DNA from: Nematostella vectensis
Lineage: Eukaryota > Cnidaria > Anthozoa > Actiniaria > Edwardsiidae
Assembly (NCBI RefSeq): GCF_932526225.1
Contig: NC_064042.1
Coordinates: forward strand, 4,757,001-4,821,000
Reading direction: 5' to 3'
DNA length: 64,000 bases
Shown: in pieces, positions 11,201 to 23,200 of the stretch
How the letters are laid out: each line of letters opens with the position of its first letter
Numbering within the stretch: the stretch's first letter is position 1
Translations under genes and position numbers: made by a program
Notes under the pieces: model-generated
The model's input: only the letters and a program-made list of their open reading frames with translations
Databases searched by the model: none
What the model was told of the DNA's origin: nothing

Positions 11201-14200
11201 TAGTCAGTGTCGTCAAACACTTGCAGGTACGTCCCTAAGGGGGAGGGGATGGGGTGGTTAACCCCTACTCCACACGGGAAGTAGTCAGTGTCGTCAAACA
11301 CTTGCAGGTACGTCCCTAGGGGTGAGGGAATGGGGTGGTTAACCCCTACTCCACACGGGAAGTAGTCAGTGTCGTCAAACACTTACAGGTACATCCCTAG
11401 GGGGGAGAGGATGGGTGGTTAACCCCTACTCCACACGGGAAGTAGTCAGTGTCGTCAAACACTTGCAGGTACGTCCCTAGGGGGGAGGGGATGGGGTGGT
11501 TAACCCCTACTCCACACGGGAAGTAGTCAGTGTCGTCAAACACTTGCAGGTACGTCCCTAGGGGGGGGATGGGGTGGTTAACCCCTACTCCACACGGGAA
11601 GTAGTCAGTGTCGTCAAACACTTGCAGGTACGTCCCTAGGGGGGAGGGGATGGGGTGGTTAACCCCTACTCCACACGGGAAGTAGTCAGTGTCGTCAAAC
11701 ACTTGCAGGTACGTCCCTAGGGGGGAGGGAATGGAGTGGTTAACCCCTACTCCACACGGGAAGTAGTCAGTGTCGTCAAACACTTGCAGGTACGTCCCTA
11801 GGGGGGAGGGAATGGGGTGGTTAACCCCTACTCCACACGGGAAGTAGTCAGTGTCGTCAAACACTTGCAGGTACGTCCCTAGGGGGGAGGGGATGGGGTG
11901 GTTAACCCCTACTCCACACGGGAAGTAGTCAGTGTCGTCAAACACTTACAGGTACGTCCCTAGGGGGGAGGGGATGGGGTGGTTAACCCCTACTCCACAC
12001 GGGAAGTAGTCAGTGTCGTCAAACACTTGCAGGTACGTCCCTAGGGGGGAGGGGATGGGGTGGTTAACCCCTACTCCACACGGGAAGTAGTCAGTGTCGT
12101 CAAACACTTGCAGGTACGTCCCTAGGGGGGAGGGAATGGGGTGGTTAACCCCTACTTCACACGGGAAGTAGTCAGTGTCGTCAAACACTTGCAGGTACGT
12201 CCCTAGGGGGGAGGGAATGGGGTGGTTAACCCCTACTCCACACGGGAAGTAGTCAGTGTCGTCAAACACTTGCAGGTACGTCCCTAGGGGGGAGGGGATG
12301 GGGTGGTTAACCCCTACTCCACACGGGAAGTAGTCAGTGTCGTCAAACACTTGCAGGTACGTCCCTAGGGGGGAGGGAATGGGGTGGTTAACCCCTACTC
12401 CACACGGGAAGTAGTCAGTGTCGTCAAACACTTACAGGTACGTCCCTAGGGGGGAGGGGATGGGGTGGTTAACCCCTACTCCACACGGGAAGTAGTCAGT
12501 GTCGTCAAACACTTACAGGTACGTCCCTAGGGGGGGGATGGGGTGGTTAACCCCTACTCCACACGGGAAGTAGTCAGTGTCGTCAAACACTTGCAGGTAC
12601 GTCCCTAGGGGGGAGGGAATGGGGTGGTTAACCCCTACTTCACACGGGAAGTAGTCAGTGTCGTCAAACACTTGCAGGTACGTCCCTAGGGGGGAGGGAA
12701 TGGAGTGGTTAACCCCTACTCCACACGGGAAGTAGTCAGTGTCGTCAAACACTTGCAGGTACGTCCCTAGGGGGGAGGGAATGGGGTGGTTAACCCCTAC
12801 TTCACACGGGAAGTAGTCAGTGTCGTCAAACACTTGCAGGTACGTCCCTAGGGGGGAGGGAATGGGGTGGTTAACCCCTACTCCACACGGGAAGTAGTCA
12901 GTGTCGTCAAACACTTACAGGTACGTCCCTAGGGGGGAGGGAATGGGGTGGTTAACCCCTACTCCACACGGGAAGTAGTCAGTGTCGTCAAACACTTACA
13001 GGTACGTCCCTAGGGGGGAGGGGATGGGGTGGTTAACCCCTACTCCACACGGGAAGTAGTCAGTGTCGTCAAACACTTAATGATCATCAATGATTGAAGT
13101 TCTAATTAGCTGATTTTAATAGATAGTTTGCCCGAAGGGGCATAAATTCACAACGTTTTGTCTACTTTTTGTCTACTTTGACCAGGCGTTCCCCGATGAA
13201 GGCGTGGCTAGTGTGGTCCGCAATGTGTTCGACTTTGACACCTATCACGAGGAGATCCGCGATGTCGTCATCGAAGTCATGCACAAACACGGGATCCCTG
13301 TGGGAGCTACATCCGGGAACGTCCACCTGTCCAAAGAGTAAGCCTCTGTTTCCCGGATGACGTAGGCCATTATGAAATATGTTAGCATGCTTTTAAATAA
13401 TAACGATTTTAAAAGTCCTGAATGTTACTACAAGTAAGCTTATTTGAAATACGCCGAAGAAATGTAACTTGAAAACTTGTGAGAAAATTGTAAATAAAGG
13501 GAAATCTTGAAATTGTTTATGTTTACTTCAAATCAGCTTACTCGATATTGCAGGTCTATCCCTTTGTAGTACTGCTCTTCTCAACATTCTGCGAACTCCC
13601 GTCTATAATTTCCAACTTCTGAACCGCTTTCTTGCTTCCGTTAATCAAACTACGGAATTGCATTTGTTGTTTTTTTAATTGGCCAGCGCCTTGTTGAGAG
13701 AAGTGGCGTGAGTGGAAACCATTTCAGTGCTTGTCAATAAAGAGGCTTCAAGGGTTTTGAATGACGGAACCAAGAAGGGGATTACGCTGTTTGAAGTCGT
13801 CGTCGAGAGTCCGCAGAATAATAAAAACCGCAGTAAACCAACATCTCACCAGTCCCCCTAATTCTCATTCCTCGTGGCCAACCCAACCATCCCTACCACA
13901 CACCCCATGTTCGCCCCCGTCCCCCGTCCCCCGTCCCCCTCAACATCAACCAAAGCCCCAGGCTGTTAGTTTTTCCTCGAGTGGGGGATTGGGTCGAGTT
14001 GATAAGCGAACAGCATGCTGGGATGATTTCAGGGGACGTAATTCAACATGGCGTCGACCGATGCCAATACTGATTTTTTTAATCAAACGAACGAAGATAT
14101 TCCGGTGGTTACGACTAGTAATCACCTTAGTAAAGCAACGACTAGTAATCACCTTAGTAAAGCAACGACTAGTAATCACCTTAGTAAAGTAACGACTAGT

Positions 14201-17200
14201 AATCACCTTAGTAAAGCAACGACTAGTAATCACCTTAGTAAAGCAACGACTAGTAATCACCTTAGTAAAGTAACGACTAGTAATCACCTTAGTAAAGCAA
14301 CGACTAGTAATCACCTTAGTAAAGCAACGACTAGTAATCACCTTAGTAAAGCAACGACTAGTAATCACCTTAGTAAAGCAACGACTAGTAATCACCTTAG
14401 TAAAGCAACGACTAGTAATCACCTTAGTAAAGCAACGACTAGTAATCACCTTAGTAAAGCAACGACTAGTAATCACCTTAGTAAAGCAACGACTAGTAAT
14501 CACCTTAGTAAAGCAACGAATAGTAATCACCTTAGTAAAGCAACGACTAGTAATCACCTTAGTAAAGTAACGACTAGTAATCACCTTAGTAAAGCAACGA
14601 CTAGTGATCACATATCATGCCCGTAGTCAGGATGTTTTTTTATGGGGGGGGGGAGTTGTTTACTCATTTAGCGGACCATTTTCTCGTCCAACTCCTACTA
14701 CTACCTAGTGCATCGTCCTTACACGGGATCTTCCAGCCGAGTGAGGGGCCCTTTCTCGCCCCCCGACAATTCTCCCCCCCCCCCCCCCCCCCCCCCTGGC
14801 TACGGGTCTGCGTTGTATCGCCAGTAAAGCAACGACTAGTAGCCAAACACTGTTCGCGTACTCTGATTAAATGGTAAATAAAGTGTAAAACGTTGTCTTT
14901 ACATGGTGGTAAAGGGTATTTTCGTGAAACGAGATTTGGCCATTTTCACCCTACGAGAAACGTGAAATCCTCCATTTCAACGTCCGTGAAACGTGATTTA
15001 ACGATTTAAAAGTCCATTTTTCGGTCCGTGAAACGTGAAAAAGCCATTTGGCTCGGTCCGTGAAACGTGATCCATACCCCCTTTACCAGCCTGTCTTTTA
15101 CTTCGACATTTCTCATGATTTTTCTGCCAATTTTGAATAAAGCGATTTCAAAGTTTTGCCGTAATAAGTGCTCTGGCGGGCGCTGTTTTTGGCTTTAAAA
15201 CGTTTGTCTTTTGTGACAGGTTTCCATTGCCGCGTGCGATATTTTGCCATCATTGGAACCTTGCCGGGGAGGGGAGCAAGAGAGATGGAGCAATTAGATG
15301 CCCGGTGGAGGAGCGCAAACTCAAAATCACGGTAATACAGTACTTCAAGTCGCTTAGTAGGTACCTCAGGGGAAAAATCATGCTCGCCTATTTTTTTTTC
15401 TGGTTCTGGCTATCTATAATGTTTTTCTCGCCAGTCTCGGGCGTTTGTTTACGAAGCTAAAAATGTCGCGCGCGCGTAAATTGTTTTCCCGCCAATTGAT
15501 TTCGCCGCCTAAAGGTATGCAGTTCCCGGATGAACGCGCGCGCGGCTATTTTTACTACCGCTTTCCATACCCACGTGGCAGAAAGTTGCTCTGTAATGCC
15601 TGTTTCTCTCACTCCTGGTTTCAGGATTTGATTGCCAGGTCCGAAGTGAGTTGAGTTAGCTGGTTCTTGCCTTTGCTAGCGTTCCCTCCAACAAAACCAT
15701 CAATTTTGACCTAAACAATGTTTTTGGTCGGACATGATTTGTACATGGCGGCTGCCTGAGTCGCTTTTCTAAGTCTACGGCTCGACCACGTTGTGTCTGC
15801 GCTCTCGTTATGCAGTATTCCTTCCAAATGCAATGTTCATTTTAGAAGAAATGTATGGTAGCTAAAATCCACGGATTTGCATCTCGTCGCAGGGGCGGAT
15901 CTAGCGTTTCGCTAAAGGGTTAGAGGGTTTGGCTCAGTGACAAGGGGGGGGAGGGTAATTTTTTTTTTGCTACATATGGCTTTCTGGCAGCCCAAAGAAG
16001 GCTTAAACCCCCTAAACTCCCCCCTAGATCCGCTACTGCGTCGTATACTTTATCTTTTGGAATGCACCGTGTTTGCCATTAAATCTGTATATGCCGATTC
16101 TGGGATGTTGGTTTCAAGGCAGATTACACAATAATTTTAAACGAAGATGGAAGAAAAAAAAGGGAAAAAATTCTTCATTTGCTCTAACTTGCAGGGACCC
16201 ATAGAGATATCAGCTTATAAGAGGGACCTGGACCGGATAGCGGACAGGTCATTGGTGTTCACAGAGCAACTCGGACACTACGACCTCCCCATGCACGAGG
16301 GGAGCCATGTCGGAGGCGTGGCTGTAGGGCCAGGTGACTTCACTCAAACTCTTCGCCACGCTCCCGTGTCACACAAAGAATCCACTTCCAAAGGCTTATT
16401 TCGCCCCATGACAGGTTCTCCAATAGGGTTCTGGATTCCGGATCCTAGTGTGTGGATTCCGGATTCCATGTGGGTTTTTTCTCGTGGATTCCGGATCCCA
16501 GCAGCATGGATTCCGGATTCCATATCTCATTTTTTCATGGATTCCGGATTCCATATCTCATTTTTTCATGGATTTTGGATTCCATATCTAATTTTTTCAT
16601 GGATTCCGGATTCCGGATTACCTGTCATGGGGCGACTTATTCAAGCGAGCAACTAGATACTTTCAATCAAATATTGTCACTAAATGATCGGACTATGGAT
16701 GATTTTTTTTGACATCAGACCGTTGTATTTAATGTAATCAATAACAAAGGAGTGGTTTATCGACATGCTTTCATGGTTTCAAAGTTTCTTTTTCTTGCTT
16801 TAGAGTGTCCCGTTGTTTTTTGATCCCGACATATTACCCATATGTCTCAAATAAGATTTTAGAAAACAGATAATTTGAAAGCAAATACAGAGCAGTTTTA
16901 GGTTTGAAACATATTGTATAAATATATAGCCTTCTTAAGCTGTGTATAGTTTTCTATACCCTTTGTTGTTGTTTCAATTGCATTTTCTTCTTGATTGAAA
17001 ATTTATTTATTCCCATTCTTCCTCGTCACAGGTGACATGCGTGGGGACTGGATCCACACTCTTGCGCTAGACCCAGTCTCTCTCCTCTCCATGCAGTCAA
17101 GCCAACATTCTGTGATTACGTCAGACCTCTTCGAGCTTTTCCCGCAGACCTTCTTTCGCCATTTTCCTCAAATCAAGATGGCCGCGCTCGGTGAAAAGCT

Positions 17201-20200
17201 GATCGGACAGGTGGTACTTTATGACCGCGAAAGCAACGTCCTCGTTCAAATAGACCCAAAGAACAAATCTACAAAGCTTATAACGTTTCAATCCATGGCG
17301 GATAACGCTAAGCAAAAGCTGACTAGGCATTTTTCGATCGCTAAAGATGACCCAAAGTTTATGATGTGCTCGCATTTTTCTCATGAGAACTGGGTCGTGG
17401 TGTTCCAAGAAGACAGCAACAAAATGGACGTCATCGATTTGATGGACGGCGTCACGCAACACATCACGTTCCCTTTTGTGATTGGTCAATTCCATCCGTT
17501 CTCACGTGACTTGTGGTTTCTTGGAGAGACTGGGACTGACAGGAAATATTTTCTAGTCAAGCCTTACCCAGAAGCCCCTATTCCGTGCATCTTGTACCCA
17601 GTCTCCGGCGAGTCGAGTCAGAATTTAGAGGAGCCTCGATGGAGGTCGATATCACCCGAGGGAATGTCATCCGAAATGCTTCAAGCAGCCCTTGGCAACG
17701 ATAAGCGGGCGAGAAGTAATCGATTGGCTATCGGAGGGCACGAGTACGCCACGATTGTTGTCGCAGAGCCCGATAGGCTTGTCGGAAAGGCGCCTGTCAG
17801 TTTCTATACCATTCCTAGAGACGTGCCGAACGAACAGCATACTACAGGTATGCTTCAGTCATCCGTGAAATCAAATCAGCCAAACTGATGGGACTCCAAC
17901 AAGAATACTATTAAGGGTACCCTGCTGTTGCGAACACCCCGCTATTACGGACACGCCAATGTAATAAACACCTAGCTATTACGGGCACCCTGCTATTACA
18001 GACACCCCGCTATTACAGACACCCCGCTATTACAGACATCCCCCTATTACAGACATCCCGCTATTACAGACATCCCCGCTATTACAGACATCCCGCTATT
18101 ACAGACATCCCACTATTACAGACATCCCGCTATTACAGACATCCCACTATTACAGACATCCCGCTATTACAGACATCCCACTATTACAGACATCCCCTTA
18201 TTACGGACACCTTGATATTACAGACATCCCACTATTACAGACATCCCACTATTACAGACATCCCACTATTACAGACATCCCACTATTACGGACACCTTGC
18301 TATTACAGACATCCCACTATTACAGACATCCCACTATTACAGACATCCCCCTATTACAGACATCCCACTATTACAGACATCCCGCTATTACAGACATCCC
18401 ACTATTACAGACATCCCACTATTACGGACATCTCGCTATTACAGACATCCCGCTATTACGGACATCCCGCTATTACAGACATCCCGCTATTACGGACATC
18501 CCGCTATTACGGACATCCCGCTATTACAGACATCCCACTATTACAGACACCCCGCTATTACAGACATCCCACTATTACAGACATCCCGCTATTACAGACA
18601 TCCCGCTATTACGGACAACCCGCTATTACGGACACCCTACTATTACAGACACCCCGCTATTACGGACACCCAGCTATTACAGACACCCTGCTATTACAGA
18701 CATCCCGCTATTACGGACATCCCGCTATTACAGACATCCCACTATTACAGACACCCCGCTATTACAGACATCCCACTATTACAGACACTCCGCTATTACA
18801 GACATCCCACTATTACAGACATCCCGCTATTACAGACATCCCGCTATTACGGACATCCCACTATTACAGACATCCCGCTATTACGACAACTTGCTATACA
18901 GACACCCTGCTATTACAGACACCCTGCTATTACAGACACCTTGCTATACAGACACCTTCCTATTACAGACACCTTGCTATTACAGACACCCTGCTATTAC
19001 AGACACCTTGCTATTACAGACAACCCGCTATTACAATTACAGACATCCCACTATTACAGACATCCCGCTATTACAGACACCCTGCTATTACAGACATCCC
19101 GCTATTACAGACACCTTGCTATTACAGACAACCCGCTATTACAGACATCCCGCTATTACAGACACCCTGCTATTACAGACAACCTGCTATTACAGACACC
19201 CTGCTATTACAGACACCCTGCTATTACAGACACCCTGCTATTACAGACATCCTGCTATACAGACACCTTGCTAGACAGACACCCTGCTATTACAGACACC
19301 CTGCTATTACAGACACCCTGCTATTACAGACACCTTGCTATTATAGACATCCCACTATTACAGACATCCCACTATTACAGACATCCCGCTATTACAGACA
19401 CCTTGCTATTACAGACACCTTGCTATTACAGACACCCTGCTATTACAGACACCCCACTATTACAGACACCCTGCTATACAGACATCCCGCTATTACAGAC
19501 ATCCCGCTATTACAGACATCCCCCTATTACAGACGTCCCCCTATTACAGATATCCCACTATTACAGACACCTTGCTATTACAGACACCTAGCTATTACAG
19601 ACACCCTGCTATTACAGACACCCTGCTATTACAGACATCCCCCTATTACAGACATCCCGCTATTACAGACACCCTGCTATTACAGACATCCCCCTATTAC
19701 AGACACCCTGCTATTACAGACACCTTGCTATTGCAGACACCCTGCTATTACAGACACCCTGCTATACAGACATCCTGCTATACAGACACCTTGCTATTAC
19801 AGACACCCTGCTATTACAGACACCCCGCTATTACAGACACCCTGCTATTACGGACATGTCACTATTACAGACACCCTGCTATTACAGACATCCCGCTATT
19901 ACAGACACCCTGCTATTACAGACACCCCGCTATTACAGACACCCTGCTATTACGGACATGTCACTATTACAGACACCCTGCTATTACAGACATCCCGCTA
20001 TTACAGACACCCTGCTATTACAGACACCCTGCTATTACAGACACCCTGCTATTACAGACACCCTGCTATTACAGACATCCTGCTATACAGACATCCTGCT
20101 ATACAGACACCTTGCTATACAGACACCCTGCTATTACAGACACCCTGCTATTACAGACACCCTGCTATTACAGACACCCTGCTATTACGGACACCCTGCT

Positions 20201-23200
20201 ATTACGGACATCTAGCTATTACAGACACCCTGCTATTACAGACACCCTGCTATTACAGACACCCTGCTATTACAGACACCCTGCTATTACAGACACCTTG
20301 CTATTACAGACACCTTGCTATTACAGACACCCCGCTATTACAGACATCCCACTATTACAGACATCCCGCTATTACAGACACCCTGCTATTACAGACATCC
20401 CCCTATTACAGACATCCCGCTATTACAGACACCCTGCTATTACAGACACCCTGCTATTACAGACACCCTGCTATTACAGACATCCTGCTATACAGACATC
20501 CTGCTATACAGACACCTTGCTATACAGACACCCTGCTATTACAGACACCCTGCTATTACAGACACCTTGCTATTACAGACACCCCGCTATTACAGACACC
20601 CTGCTATTACAGACACCCTGCTATTACAGACACCCTGCTATTACAGACACCCTGCTATTACGGACACCCTGCTATTACGGACATCTAGCTATTACAGACA
20701 CCCTGCTATTACAGACACCCTGCTATTACAGACACCTTGCTATTACAGACACCTTGCTATTACAGACACCTTGCTATTACAGACAACCCGCTATTACAGA
20801 CATCCCGCTATTACAGACATCCCCCTATTACAGACATCCCCCTATTACAGACATCCCGCTATTACAGACATCCCCCTATTACAGACACCCTGCTATTACA
20901 GACACCCTGCTATTACAGACACCCTGCTATTACAGACACCCTGCTATTACAGACACCTTGCTATACAGACATCCTGCTATTACAGACACCCTGCTATTAC
21001 AGACACCCTGCTATTACAGACACCCTGCTATTACAGACACCCTGCTATTACAGACACCCTGCTATTACAGACACCCTGCTATTACAGACATCTAGCTATT
21101 ACAGACACCCTGCTATTACAGACACCCTGCTATTACAGACATCCCGCTATTACAGACACCCTGCTATTACAGACACCCTGCTATTACAGACACCTTGCTA
21201 TACAGACACCCCGCTATTACAGACACCCTGCTATTACAGACACCCTGCTATTACAGACACCCTGCTATTACAGACACCCTGCTATTACGGACATGTCACT
21301 ATTACAGACACCCTGCTATTACAGACACCCTGCTATTACAGACACCTTGCTATTACAGACACCCTGCTATTACAGACACCCTGCTATTACAGACACCCCG
21401 CTATTACAGACATCCCGCTATTACAGACATCCCACTATTACAGACACCCTGCTATTACAGACACCCTGCTATTACAGACACCCTGCTATTACAGACACCC
21501 TGCTATTACAGACACCTTGCTATTACAGACACCTTGCTATTACAGACAACCCGCTATTACAGACATCCCGCTATTACAGACATCCCGCTATTACAGACAT
21601 CCCGCTATTACAGACACCCTGCTATTACAGACATCCCCCTATTACAGACATCCCGCTATTACAGACACCCTGCTATTGCAGACACCCTGCTATTACAGAC
21701 ATCCCGCTATTACAGACACCCTGCTATTACAGACACCCCGCTATTACAGACAACCAGCTATTACAGACATCCCACTATTACAGACACCCTGCTATTACAG
21801 ACACCCTGCTATTACAGACACCCTGCTATTACAGACACCTTGCTATTGCAGACACCTTGCTATTACAGAGACCTTGCTATACAGACACCCTGCTATTACA
21901 GACACCCTGCTATTACAGACATCCCGCTATTACAGACATCCCACTATTACAGACATCCCGCTATTACAGACACCCTGCTATACAGACATCCCGCTATTAC
22001 AGACATCCCGCTATTACAGACACCCTGCTATTACAGACACCCCGCTATTACAGACATCCCGCTATTACAGACATCCCACTATTACAGACATCCCGCTATT
22101 ACAGACACCTTGCTATTACAGACATCCCGCTATTACATACATCCCGCTATTACAGACATCCCACTATTACAGACACCTTGCTATTACAGACATCCCACTA
22201 TTACAGACATCCCACTATTACAGACACCCTGCTATTACAGACACCCTGCTATTACAGACACCTTGCTATTACAGACACCTTGCTATTACAGACACCCCGC
22301 TATTACAGACACCTTGCTATACAGACACCCTGCTATTACAGACATCCTGCTATACAGACACCTTGCTTTACAGACACCCTGCTATTACAGACACCCTGCT
22401 ATTACAGACACCCTGCTATTACAGACACCCTGCTATTACAGACACCTTGCTATTACAGACACCCTGCTATTACAGACACCCTGCTATTACGGACATGTCA
22501 CTATTACAGACACCCTACTATTACAGACACCCAACTATTACGGACACCCTGCTATTACAGACACCCTGCTATTACAGACACCCTGCTATTACAGACATCC
22601 TGCTATACAGACATCCTGCTATACAGACACCTTGCTATACAGACACCCTGCTATTACAGACACCCTGCTATTACAGACACCCTGCTATTACAGACACCCT
22701 GCTATTACAGACACCCTGCTATTACGGACACCCTGCTATTACAGACACCCTGCTATTACAGACACCCTGCTATACAGACACCTTGCTATTACAGACACCC
22801 TGCTATTACAGACACCCTGCTATTACAGACACCCTGCTATTACAGACACCCTGCTATTACAGACACCCTGCTATTACAGACATCTAGCTATTACAGACAC
22901 CCTGCTTATACAGACACCTTGCTATACAGACACCCTGCTATTACAGACACCTTGCTATTACGGACACCCTGCTATTACAGACACCCTGCTATTACAGACA
23001 CCCTGCTATTACAGACACCCTGCTATTACAGACACCCTGCTATTACAGACATCTAGCTATTACAGACACCCTGCTATTACGGACATGTCACTATTACAGA
23101 CACCCTGCTATTACAGACACCCTGCTATTACAGACACCCCGCTATTACAGACACCCTGCTATTACAGACATCCCGCTATTACGGACACCCTGCTATTACA

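Noticed and set aside
10981-12914. Minus-strand open frames with 27-residue repeats (FDDTDYFPCGVGVNHP...)
   Set aside because: Reverse complement of the 81-bp array of an exon end; 81 is divisible by 3, so openness is automatic.
13761-14192. A separate gene in VWA8 intron 17 (frame starting MTEPRRGL)
   Set aside because: Low-complexity Pro/Ser content from a C-rich stretch, then runs into the 27-bp array; no splice or family support.
13946-14611. Minus-strand frame with ITSRCFTKV repeats
   Set aside because: Reverse strand of the 27-bp minisatellite.
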